Shown here: positions 21,096 through 31,177 of the stretch, one piece after another
Layout of the letters: each line of letters starts with the position of its first letter
Numbering within the stretch: the first letter of the stretch is position 1
Origin: Actinostola sp. cb2023
Lineage: Eukaryota; Cnidaria; Anthozoa; Actiniaria; Actinostolidae
Assembly: GCA_033675265.1 (NCBI GenBank)
Contig: JAUJYZ010000109.1
Span: 310,001 to 374,000 of the forward strand
DNA: 64,000 nucleotides
Reading direction: 5' to 3'
The notes under the pieces: model-generated
The model's input: the letters and a program-made list of their open reading frames with translations, nothing else
Told to the model about the DNA's origin: nothing
Database searches by the model: none
Made by a program: the position numbers and the translations under genes

Positions 21096-22863
21096 ATGAC
21101 ATCAAGACAAAGGACAAGAATACCTAAATACGCTCTGTATTACTTCCCGGAGAGTAAGACAATTGGCGTGGCTAAAACGTCCATCATCCAGGAAGGCCAC
21201 AGGCATCGGATACGAGTAAACGAATATGTACTTCTGACATGGGGCATAGAGCCAAACATTGTTGCCCGCATAGAATCGCTAAATGGTAAGATTGAACACA
21301 ACATATATAAATCCACATTCACCTGTAAAAAGAATCACAAATATTTATTAGAAATTGAGCTGCGGAATAGATATACACTATATATACTGTAAATCCTTTA
21401 ATAAGCGCCCCCAGCTCTGTAGATTAATGAACGAAAACTTCCTGCACCCCCGGATATAAGCCCAACCATTTATAAGCCGATAAAGCGAGAGCGGAAGACC
21501 ACGAACCGTCTGAAAATCAAGCTAAGGACTTATTAGTGGAAGTTTACAATATTTGATGGTTTAACAGACAATACGCATGGATATTTATTTGTCTCTAGGC
21601 CCAGTTCAAACGCCGTACTGTCCAAGAGCCGTTCTTAATTATTTCAAAAGAAGCCGCCTCATTATTTAAAAATGAGAACGGCTCATGATTAGCACGACGT
21701 CTGAACTTAGTTTGTCTATATTTGCTGAAATTTGCCTTTCTTTTCCGTACGTGCGCAAGTTATACCGAGCCATATTTTGAGTTGCCTTTTAATATATAGT
21801 AAAATGATGCACGTCGAATCGATTGAAATACATGCAAATTATTATTTTTTGTTTTGTTTATATAAGTCATAAGTCAGTCAGACATTTTTCTTTTAACAAT
21901 CTTTTAGAAGAGGAAACTGAGTTATGGAAAAAAGAAAGGGAAATCACTGACATCGCAACTCTACACAGAGAAGAAGACGCGGGTATGGTTAAAGAGAGGT
22001 TGGGCGTAAGATCCGAGTCGAGAGAATCGGCCAGTAATTGTGAGCTTGTGACCTTCACGCCTTCTCCATCTGAATCCCCAATGTTTTCTCTTCCGGAGAT
22101 ACATAATACGTTTTTGAGCAGTCCACCAATAAAAGAGTTATCAACCAGAATGGCACAGATGGAGGAGGCAGTGAAAGAAATTTCAAAGAATCAACAGTGC
22201 ATGATGGACCTTTTAAAGGAGATAAGAGAGTCACTTAAAGAATCTAAAGAACACGATACGGTAGAACCAATACCCTTTAGTAACGCCGCAGAGACCAGCC
22301 ATAACTCAGCTGCCGACGCACCATCTAGTCTGTCTTCAGCACCAGCAAACCAGGACACCGTACCTGAGATTCCAACAGCACCAACAGTAACAGTATCACA
22401 ACCAATGATGCCATTCCAACTTCAAGAAACAGCACAACAGTCACCCTTCACTTCTTTTTTCCCTCCTGGCATATTTCCATCTCTGACACAACATGGCCAG
22501 CTTCCATTTGCCAGTCCATTATTGCTTCAGCCACAATCACATCCTCAGTTACAGTCACAACCTCATCCGCCTCCATCATTATACCCGTCAGATAGCTATC
22601 TGCAAGATCTTTACTGTAAATTCTCAAACAACAAGTCCGCCTTTTGTGTTCATCTTTTAAAGTCCCTTTACCCTGGAAAGGAAGAGCTTCTGAGCTGTTC
22701 AGTGAACGGAGGAAAAGGCAAACGGCACATAAATTTTAGGGCAATTAAATTTATCGAAGATACCATTGCAAAGCTGTACTCCATCGAGCCAGCAGAAATG
22801 AAGCGGGAGTGGCAGTTTTGTGTCAACAAACTGAATGGCCATCTTCGTAAATACTGCAATTAA
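21096..22863 (+). CDS. BEN-domain protein, two exons, intact
   Basis: Exon 1 (21096-21285) and exon 2 (21908-22863) are joined by a GT-AG intron (AATG then GTAAG; TTTTAG then AAGAGG). The phase is exact: the split codon becomes Glu, giving 381 residues. Residues 1-63 (PKYALYYFPESKTIGVAKTS, then YVLLTWGIEPNIVARIESLN) look like the small beta domain often found N-terminal in BEN proteins. The middle is a coiled stretch (RMAQMEEAVKEISKNQQCMM) followed by a Pro/Gln/Ser-rich linker. The last 95 residues are a BEN domain: FCVHLLKSLYPGKEELLSCS, GKRHINFRAIKFIEDTIAKL, EWQFCVNKLNGHLRKY. BEN domains bind DNA and recruit chromatin repressors. It lies inside the transposon between the left array and the F-box gene. 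No disabling mutation seen, unlike its neighbours. Confidence 0.85.
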
Positions 22864-24683
22864 GGTTTATGTTAAGTCAAATGAGATCCTTACTAACTCA
22901 GGTATATTAAGGCCTTGGGTAAAGAAAGGTTAGGGTTACGAGTTACGCGTTGGGTGTGGCAAAGACAGATTTGGGTGTGGTCGAGCGCGTACCTCGAAAA
23001 GCGCATAACTCAAAGCGCGTAACTCGATGCGCGCCTTCATTGCAGGATTCGTGATTGTACGATACGCGCCTCATTGACATAGAAAACTTGAACTCGTAGT
23101 CTAATTGTCGGTAATCATTGTTTTTCTACGTTCTGACATACTGTTAACATGGTGACACGTCCTGTTACCTTTGAACTATACAGTATATATTATGCGTACT
23201 TAATTTTTTGTGAACACATATATTCGCGATTTTCGGCGCGAGGTCATTTTTCGCGAGGTTTTAATTCCGCGATTTCGTGAAGAAATATGAAAACGAGGAT
23301 TATATTTTGCGAATACATGTTTATTTTTTTCTATTTTTCCTATCACTTCCTGGCACCTATCAAGTTAGTGTCCCGGATGAGACTCTACTGTTAAAGGTTC
23401 GGATATGATCGTCAACTCTTTACGGATTTTGGTATCATTTAAGGTTGCGCGTGATGAAATAAAATAACACCGTCATACTTGTGTTTGTGGTCTATCAGAC
23501 TGGTCAGGCAGGAAATCTTTAAAAATTCTCCATAACCGTCATTTAACAGGTCTCATTTCCGGGCATCGATTGCAACTTAATTGGTCTGAGTCTCTGTTTG
23601 TCTGTTTTAGAATTACTAATGATATCTTAGCAAGAAAGTGAGTCAATCACGTTTGATTATATATATGAAGTTCTTGAAAATACGGGCAAAATCGCGAAAA
23701 TTAATTCTAAGGCCTCTGGAGCGCAGTAAAACGCACAAATATTAGAAAGTAAAAGAGTCAGCCTTCATGTAGTTTATCAGTCCAACTAGATATCGAAGAA
23801 AAGTATGTTTTAAAATGTCTTAGAACCTTAGGGTATCGAATTTCACATTTACCTCGACTAGATCCAGGCCTTAATGTACCTGAGAAAGTCTCCCTCCCTC
23901 CCAATTTTAGCAAAAAGTGTGATTATATTCCTCATTGTAGACAATTCCCTCTTTCGTTATCTATATAGATCTTGGGAATTTTGGAATATTTTAGTGACAT
24001 TTAAGAATATAAATATGTCAAGTGGCATCATTTAAATTCAAAGTTTTATTCAATTGAATTATGTTAGAGATGACTTTCTCTGATAGTACCGTTCGTCAAG
24101 GTAACGGCTTTATTCTTCTTAGCTTCTTCTGGCTGAACTATACTGAATTTACAAGCTACAAGCGGTGGTCGTATTTATAGTGAGTTTATCAACTCCTGTC
24201 TATCAAAGGTCACATAGTAATGTGACAATCAATTAGATTGGTTAACAAGGTAGAAATTGAGTTATAAATCGAAATATTTCATTGGTTTTATTTTGTCATA
24301 GCTAGAACTCAAGTTATCCCATAAAGGTTATACCAATAGGTTACAAAAATTGTATGTTACCTACAGGTAGTATAAATGTAGGATAAACGAAGTTAAAGAC
24401 GAGAACTCGGATTAACATGCTATAGAGTGTGGCAGGTCCGTAGTATGCAATAAATGATTTAACAAGGTGGAGCTAAGGTTCTAAATTGGAAGAAGTTTCA
24501 AAGTTCACAAGTATAGATTGTATCTATATCTTATGTGGGATAACCATATGTTCTAGAAATGAAATATCTACTCAAGCACGACTGAGTCATAGCAATCAAT
24601 AGCTTGAATATTTGTCTCATAACATTTATACAAAAATAACTTGACTGAACTTGATTTTAATGTATGATAATAAACATTTTGTG
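22864..24683. other. Non-coding stretch inside the giant transposon
   Basis: No gene recognised. 23160-23290 and 23680-23710 contain TTCGCGA/TCGCGAGG-rich text and GCGTACTTAATT, related to the small element at 29210-29598, so a degraded copy of that MITE may be here. Confidence 0.4.
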
Positions 24684-25405
24684 TCAATACAACAAGTGTC
24701 TATAATTTTCAAGATCAACTATTCTGTCAAAAGCGTCCTCGTGTGAATCTAGAAGCCACTCATAATCGTCATCTGTCAAATAAATCCCCGCAATATCAAT
24801 GCGAATATGACAACAACTGTAGTATAATATCGCACACAAAGTTTCACGATTCGCAATCCCTGGACCTTTTAGGGAATATGAAATGTTTAGAAGTTTCAAG
24901 TTCCTATGTGTTTTAAAGCTTGAGCTGCGAAATGTAGCATGACTGACTGTCTTGGCGTCCAACATTATCAGAATGGAAAGGTTGGGACAATAATCTGGTA
25001 AAGTTTGGAAAAAGCAATCATCTATTGTAACATGGCTGATGTTAAGATAAGTCAGACTTCTCACATTTAAGTTGGTAAAGTCAACAGAGTTTTTGAAAGT
25101 AAGAGTATATTCAATCCAAGCACAGCTGAGATTTCGAAGCATCACAGTTTTTTGAATGCTTTCATAAATAACGTTCCAATTGATTGAGTAACATTCGTCA
25201 ATCAGGATAGTCTGCGTTGTAGGAAATATCAATTCCGTAAATGCCTTTACGTTTATGCCACGTGAGTCCACAGATACTGGTCTTTAGCTACCAAATTCCA
25301 TCGACGACAAACCAATCTAATGTTCACAATCTTCTCAAAAGTTGATAGATGCTTGAAAATAGAGCACAATATCTCATCAGGTAATTTATCGATTGTACTG
25401 GTCAT
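24684..25405 (-). pseudogene. F-box / leucine-rich repeat protein, one frameshift
   Basis: The ATG at 25405-25403 gives MTSTIDKLPDEILCSIFKHL, then IVNIRLVCRRWNLVAKDQYL: a textbook F-box, the SKP1-binding motif of SCF ubiquitin ligases. The frame stops at 25253. One base out of phase, a second frame carries on from about 25268 to 24684 with LRR-like repeats (VRSLTYLNISHVTIDDCFF, NLSILIMLDAK, NLKLLNISYSLKGPG), the usual substrate-binding part of FBXL proteins. Joined it would be about 240 residues. The junction needs a one-base insertion, so it is scored as a recent pseudogene or a sequencing slip. Transcription diverges from the transposase gene across the central array. An F-box gene inside a DNA transposon is unusual. 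Confidence 0.8.
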
Positions 25406-25958
25406 GGCAATTATTTGAAATCGTTCAGATGTATTCCAGTTACACTTTAGGCTAAAAATGAACTTATTGAGAAAAGCATGAAAAGCACGAAAAGTACTAA
25501 AGGCACGATTCGATAAGAAGGACACGAAATGCGCGATATGAGGCAGAAAATATAGGCACGAAAAGCATTAAAGGCACGATTCGATAAGAAGGGCACGAAA
25601 TGCGCGATATGAGGCAGAATATATAGGCACGAAAAGCATTAAAGGCACGATTCGATAAGAAGGGCACGAAATGCGCGATATGAGGCAGAATATATAGGCA
25701 CGAAAAGCATTAAAGGCACGATTCGATAAGAAGGGCACGAAATGCGCGATATGAGGCAGAATATATAGGCACGAAAAGCATTAAAGGCACGATTCGATAA
25801 GAAGGGCACGAAATGCGCGATATGAGGCAGAATATATAGGCACGAAAAGCATTAAAGGCACGATTCGATAAGAAGGGCACGAAATGCGCGATATGAGCTC
25901 AAAATCATTATAAATACGGAGAACGCCGTAGAACGTATAATCACTTTCAAGAACAGGC
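25406..25958. promoter_or_regulatory. Bidirectional promoter region between F-box and transposase genes
   Basis: The only sequence between the divergent start codons at 25405 (minus) and 25959 (plus) is this 553-bp segment, most of it the 71-bp array. Because its repeated GGCACGA word is also the terminal iteron, the transposase may bind here and regulate both genes. This is inference from motif sharing. Confidence 0.55.
25480..25905. repeat. Central 71-bp tandem array (about six copies)
   Basis: The unit begins GGCACGAAAAGCATTAAAGG; starts at about 25484, 25555, 25626, 25697, 25768 and 25839 give an exact 71-bp period with very few differences. Each unit holds three GGCACGA-type sites and a GCGCGAT, the words that make up the two subterminal arrays. 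The high identity points to recent expansion. Confidence 0.95.
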
Positions 25959-28534
25959 ATGGGTAAAACGAGTGGCAAAGAACGACTGCAACAATCGTTA
26001 GAGCGACGCCGAGAACTGAACAGAGAAAGGGCCAGACGGTTTTATGATCGAAAGAAGAAAATAACACAAGGAAGTACAAGTTTTAACCGTCAAGCAAAAA
26101 AGAGGATCTTGGACAACGTAAAAGCCATTCTTCCAAGAACACCGAAGAAGAAAGCTGACATCGTCGCCAGTCTAATAGACAGTCCAGAAACTAGGAATAT
26201 TTTAGTGAAAGCTGGTCGAGTAAATGCTGAAAATGATGAACAGAAAAGAATATCGACTACAACTGTTGCTATCGGCAATGTTAAAGAAGCCCTCTCTTCT
26301 ATGATGAGCAAAAGAGACACTGATTCTAGAGTTGCGGTAAATGTTGGCATCTCGATGCTTTGTGGAAACCAAAGTGGAATGAAAAGCTCGCTGTCTAAGG
26401 AACTTGGGGTGACAAGAAGGAGGATTGCAATGAGCACACAGCACCGTCTAAATGCCTTATCTACAGAAACGCCAGTTCCTTGGACCTTCACCAGAGGAGG
26501 AAAACTAGAAATGATGCAATGTCAGAAGAACACCGAAAACTAGCACACGACTTCTGGGCTGGTAAGGACATTTCTCGTCCGACCGGAAATAAAAGGGATG
26601 TATCAAGGAAAAGAATCAGTCCAAACAACTATCTCGAACACGAGAAACACATACTGGAAACAACGCAAACCGAGGCCTATCAAGCATTCCAAAAAATGTA
26701 TCCTGACATAGAAATGGGGCAACGATACTTTGAAAACTGCAAGCCATTCTACGTAGTCCCTGCACGATTAAAAGATCGCAACTCGTGCTGCTGTAGAGCT
26801 CACGTAGAGATTCAGATGCTATTCAAGTCATGCATGAAATATCGACAAACACTCGATAATGCGGACGACATTGAAGTATTCACACGTTTAACAGATCTAG
26901 TGAATACAACTCTATGTGAACCAAGAGAGGGAGAAAAATACCACAACAAAGATTGCCTTGAAAGGAAATGCGACCAATGTGGCACCGTGAAATTGGTACT
27001 GTTACCAGAAGAAAACAGTCATGATCAAGACACGCGGAAGATTCAGTGGGAAAGATTTGATTATGTTGCAATGGGCGACAACAAAAAGCTTCAGTTGGTA
27101 ATAAAAGAAACTTCGCCTGGAGAGATGTTTCAGTACTTCATCAAGCTCCTCGAAAGTTACCCAGGTCATCAGTTTAGAGCTACATGGCAAAACGTAGAGT
27201 TAAAGAACCTTCTTGAAAACTTACCTTACAACCATGTTTGTTGTATACATGATTATTCTGAGAACTATACTTGTCAACATCAAGACCAGATACAGTCACT
27301 GTACTATGGGCAAGTGCAAGCTTCAATTCACGTTACGATTTTACATCGACACGCCATTGGTGAAATTGATGGTGAAGAAAGTACCTCAGAGAATCCAATC
27401 ATCGTTACCGAGCATTTGTTTGTCATTTCAAATGACATTAAGCACGATTCGCACTCGGTGCAAAATTGCCGAGAACTCGTGTCGAAGTACCTCAAAGACA
27501 TCGGTTATTCTGTCGAGATCATTCACGAGTGGACAGACGGCTGTGCAGCCCAGTACAAAAGCCGTCACTGTATTGGCGATGTGTCTATGTCAGTGGAGGA
27601 CTTTGGCTATCCGACGCTCCGAAACTACTTTGAAACGTCACATGCCAAAGGACCACAAGATGGTGCCGGAGCGAACCTGAAGCACAAGTGTGATATGGCG
27701 GTAATAAGGCGTCAGGTCATCATTCAAAATGCACTAGATTTATTCAACTTTGCACAAAGTAATTTGAAGGAACCATCACCAAGCCGCTACCAGTCAGACA
27801 ATGTTAGACTGAAAAGGCGTGTCTTCTTCTACGTCGAACAAGTACCAAGAGATAGAAGGAACCGCCTATTCAAAGAAATTAAAGGCATAAGAGCCATTCA
27901 CAGTGTACTGTCTGGTGAAGATCAAAGTTGCGTTTTCAGCCGCCTACTAACATGTTATTGTGTCAATTGTCTCAACAAAGACTACTCAGATTGCCAGAAT
28001 CAGTACGTACCTGGATGGAAGACAATTCAAGTCGAAAGAGAACAATCATACCAAAGGGTTACGAGGGCTGCCTTTGAACAGAACAACAAACGCATTTCTG
28101 ATTTAATATCTAACAACTCAGTAGTTGCTGTTGCTTCTGGTGATAGAGGAAATGAGTACTATCTTTTAAAGGTTACCCATGGTAGTCATACCTTGGGATC
28201 GAAAGTTAAAGATGACTGGGGGTCAGAATACCTCCGAGGAGCTGACGTTGTAAAGGGATATTTCTTCGACAAGGTGGACTGTGACAATGATGAACTGAGA
28301 TACAAACTTATCAAAGGAAAGTCAGCTATTGTTTATGCTGCTACAATTAGATTTATTTGCCGTGACTTAGCCTATGACGAAGAAAAGAATCATTGCATAG
28401 TGTCAATCGAGGAACACGAAGATATTCTTGGATCTCTGAACGGTTTTCAAGTGTTCACATGTATCATTTCAGAAATAAAACTGATCTTTGAAAAAAAGTA
28501 TTTGTCGTTTATTATTTACAGCACGATAACTTAG
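25959..28534 (+). pseudogene. Large transposase-like protein (DYSENY...DGCAAQYK...GPQDG), one frameshift
   Basis: Frame 1 (25959-26543) gives MGKTSGKERLQQSLERRREL and a basic helical N-terminus. After a one-base shift at about 26500, frame 2 runs to 28534 (about 680 residues). The core has three conserved acidic blocks in the order seen in DDE-type nucleases: IHDYSENYTC (Asp near residue 258 of the second frame), EWTDGCAAQYKSRH (near 352) and HAKGPQDGAGANLKHK (near 394). Cys pairs (RNSCCCRAH; CLERKCDQCG; CYCVNCLNK) suggest zinc binding. I have seen this DYSENY/AQYK pattern in invertebrate and fish repeat proteins but cannot name the superfamily. Its position between iteron arrays and within the TIRs makes it the element's transposase. 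A single frameshift makes it inactive as read, or it is a sequencing error. Confidence 0.8.
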
Positions 28535-28775
28535 GCACGAAAGGCGCGATAACTTAGGCACGAAAGGCGCGATTCGATAACTTAGGCACGAAAGGCGCGA
28601 TTCGATAACTTAGGCACGAAAGGCGCGATAACTTAGGCACGAAAGGCACGATACGCGCGATAACTTAGGCACGAAAGGCACGAAAGGCGCGATAGCTTAG
28701 GCACGAAAGGCACGATAACTTAGGCATGAAAGGCACGATAGGCGCGATACTTAGGCACGGAAAGCACGATATCGT
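28520..28775 (-). repeat. Right subterminal iteron array
   Basis: About 10 units of CACGAAAGGCGCGAT(TCGAT)AACTTAGG, inverted relative to the left array. It overlaps the last codons of the transposase frame. Confidence 0.9.
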
Positions 28776-29165
28776 GCCAATCTTGTTTTGCATCAAAAAA
28801 TAAACGATTCTAACGCTAGATTTCACATCATATCTCAAAAAGTATTTAACTCTTTAGACAATGATATTTTACAAAGTTGTAAAGAATTTTATGTGCACCA
28901 ACAAGATACCAGAATTTATCATCCAAAACATAATCATGGCATTTTAAATAAAATTTCGCGTTTTTGATCTGGACCTGAAATCGTCTTTTTTTTTCACGCT
29001 ACTTTTCATTTAGGTCTAGAGCTCGTTTTAATGAGAATTATTACGCAAAAGTTCGGATATAAGGTGCACATGACCTATATTTGTATTCTGCAAAATTTCA
29101 TTTGTGTAGCTTTTCTAGTTTTTGAAAAAATCATCAAAACGTAGCGTTAGGAAAATGTTACGCTT
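28776..29165. other. Right end of the giant transposon, non-coding
   Basis: AT-rich, no gene seen. It mirrors the left end's spacing between TIR and array. Confidence 0.5.
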
Positions 29166-29192
29166 TTGTGCCTCAACACCGTGCGCAGGGCC
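29166..29192 (-). repeat. Right terminal inverted repeat of the giant transposon
   Basis: Ends ACACCGTGCGCAGGGCC, reverse complement of the left end; ATAC follows at 29193-29196. Confidence 0.9.
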
Positions 29193-29209
29193 ATACAGTT
29201 GACAGTACG

Positions 29210-29598
29210 TACCTTATTCGTACTTAATTTCGCGCGTACTTGATTTCGCGGTTTTGTAAAGACAGCATCTCGCGAGCATTTCACGAAAGCGGTGTCAACA
29301 ACATTTATTTTTTCTAAAAAAACAAATTTATTTCTATACAAACAGGAACAAGATGACAGTCAACTAGACTAACTAGACGATATCACTTGTTCAGTAGCTA
29401 AATCAGACTAAAACGTTTACGCTATAAGGTAGCGTAAGTTGTTTTAAAAACCAATTTCGTATTAAATAACGTTTATTGTTCATGTTGATTAAATGGTTGA
29501 TAGGAATTTTTTCTCTGGGTATTATATTTCGCGAGCCTTTTTATCCGCGAGGCTTTAAGTTCGCGATTTTTTTTGCGTAATTAAGTACGAATAAGGTA
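29210..29598. mobile_element. Short TIR element (about 0.39 kb), probable TA duplication
   Basis: TIRs TACCTTATTCGTACTTAATT (29210) and its reverse complement ending at 29598 match over 24 bp with one difference. The interior has many TTTCGCG/CGCGAG words in opposite orientations. It starts only 14 bp after the giant element's target duplication. If the outer TA is the duplicated dinucleotide, it is a mariner-type MITE. Confidence 0.65.
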
Positions 29599-30025
29599 TA
29601 TCTATCACATTTTTCAGACAGCAGATTAGTTAACTTTATTAATTAACTTCATTAATAATTAATGCCATTTTATAATTCAAAATATATCTATTTTGCCCTA
29701 CCTCGGTATTGAGCACTCTATCCGTATGATTTGAACTTGATATTTACCTATTAGACATGTATTGAAGCCTTACGAAAAAGGAGATTTCTGGTACAGGACA
29801 CCTAAAAATATGACTGTCTTGCACATATTTACTTAAGAGAAGTTCTCAAGTTCACAGAATAAAAGGTAATAGGTTTTAATTCTCTTCACGTGACGATATT
29901 CTATTGTGAAGTGATTTATTGCTATCTAGACCTCAAGTAAAGAAGGGCTATGCCAGAGTCATTTCTATGTAGAACTTATCATCCTATACTAACAAGAGCT
30001 ATATCTTAATCATAAAAGATTGTAG

Positions 30026-30162
30026 AAGACAGCAAAGCGAGGCATGAGGCAGCATTCAGAAAGCTCATACAAGATCTGGAATCAAACACAGCCAAATGGG
30101 AACATAGGATTTATATTACTTTGCCTGTCCCAAGCACACATGAAAACCACACCATTGGTCAA
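30026..30162 (+). pseudogene. Internal exon of the MULE-domain (CaRF-like) gene
   Basis: Flanked by TTGTAG before 30026 and GTAAGT at 30163. Open in one frame: RHEAAFRKLIQDLESNTAKW and then YITLPVPSTHENHTIG. It ends in phase 0 and joins directly to the exon at 30260 (a glutamate codon), which supports both boundaries. Confidence 0.6.
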
Positions 30163-30259
30163 GTAAGTTTATTAACTGAGTTCAGAAATGTGAAATCAAA
30201 GAATGTTATAATTTTAAATACATTACTGCAAATAATGTATACCAATATTCTCATTCTAG

Positions 30260-30926
30260 GAATCAGGCTTCGAATTGCCAATAGATCAAACTCTGGTGGG
30301 AGAGGGTGTCATAAGTGTGCTGGAGATATTTGTAAAGAAGCAACTATTTAGTAACCAGCCATCTCCCTTAGCTGTTGGACATAGACGCTTCTATCCAAGG
30401 AGGACAGATATTCGCGACCACATGTATAGAGCTGTAGTGAGATTTAGGCATTGACCAAGAAAACCTTGAGAGCAAAATCATGGAATGGAAAGCTGAAGTG
30501 CCAGATGACAATTTATTATTTCGCCTCTATGTTAAGGAAGCTGATGAGATTCCACACCCAACTCCATACGATGCAATGAAGACGAAGTGAAGATGACATC
30601 CAGCTCATATGCGACCCATACAAATTTATTATTTGTACACCAGAGGAAATGGCAGAGGGATATTCTGCAAAAATATGGCAACGAAATTTGTTTGATGGGT
30701 GCCATATATAAAACAACTCGGTATGCTTTGCCACTGTTCTTCATTTGTGTCAAAACCAATGTTGGCTACACAGTGGTGGCATCCTATGTAGTCCAGCATG
30801 AGATAACGTCTGCAATAGATGAAGCACTAGCCATCTCGCGAACGTGGAACCCATCATGGGAACCAGAGTTCTTTATGACAGATTTCTCTGAAGCAGAAAT
30901 GCAAGCCATAGAAAATGTTTTTCCTG
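30260..30926 (+). pseudogene. MULE-type domain exon of the CaRF-like gene, two frameshifts
   Basis: Acceptor TTCTAG before 30260; donor GTAAGC at 30927. It reads ESGFELPIDQTLVGEGV, then VGHRRFYPRRTDIRDHMYRA. It shifts frame at about 30440 (LGIDQENLESKIMEWKAEVP, a typical spacer) and shifts back at about 30575 to LLFVHQRKWQRDILQKYGN, then ICLMGAIYKTTRYALPLFF, FICVKTNVGYTVVA, WNPSWEPEFFMTDFSEAEM and ENVFPG. The last part is a MULE-like DDE fold: the ATYKTTRYALPLFF block normally holds the first Asp (D-A-T), here replaced by Gly-Ala-Ile, and MTDFSEAE holds the second acidic site. Two shifts and the altered first motif make it a probable pseudogene. Downstream exons are not found before the mariner element. 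Confidence 0.65.
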
Positions 30927-31014
30927 GTAAGCTTACACTCCTGCATTGTGCAAGTCAAACCCCTTGTTATCTAGACAAAAGGAGGAGGGAAGATAAGGAA
31001 CTGTTCATTATCTA

Positions 31015-31121
31015 TGGGGAGGGGGGCTGGTAAATGGGAGGGGGGCTGGTAAATGGGAGGGGGGGGGGGGGGGGCTGTGAAGTTTTACTACCCTGTGTAG
31101 GGGGGGGGGGGGGGGGGGGGG
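31015..31121 (+). repeat. G-rich tract with long poly-G runs
   Basis: Repeated GGGGGGCTGGTAAATGGGAG units are followed by runs of 16 or more and 25 or more G. It can form G-quadruplexes. It lies in the intron after the MULE exon and just before the mariner element. Confidence 0.85.
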
Positions 31122-31177
31122 GTCAGAAAGGTTTTACTCTAGTGAGGAGGGGGAACCAAACAAGTTTGATGACATTA

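Larger units (their letters stand above)
17441..29192 (+). mobile_element. Giant 11,752-bp DNA transposon with iteron arrays, BEN, F-box/LRR and transposase genes
   Basis: The ends are inverted repeats GGCCCTGCGCACGGTGTT..., identical over 21 bp and then CACAA after one mismatch. They are flanked by a 4-bp direct repeat ATAC (17437-17440 and 29193-29196). Just inside each end is a tandem array of the same motif in inverted orientation (17714-18013 and 28520-28775). A third related array (25480-25905) lies between two divergent genes. Cargo comprises a BEN-domain gene, an F-box/LRR gene and a large transposase-like gene. A 4-bp duplication is known for Sola and Chapaev/Academ-like groups, but I cannot place this element. 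A whole-element boundary with target duplication is directly visible, so the unit is well supported. Confidence 0.88.

Noticed and set aside
25781..26079. Minus-strand frames over the central array
   Set aside because: Open only because of the 71-bp repeat and the antisense of the transposase; no motif.
26090..27190. Minus-strand frames opposite the giant transposon's transposase
   Set aside because: Antisense shadows; the plus-strand frame has clear catalytic blocks.
17441..29192. Maverick/Polinton identity suggested by the large size
   Set aside because: No DNA polymerase B, integrase, ATPase or capsid genes; the duplication is 4 bp rather than 6 bp.
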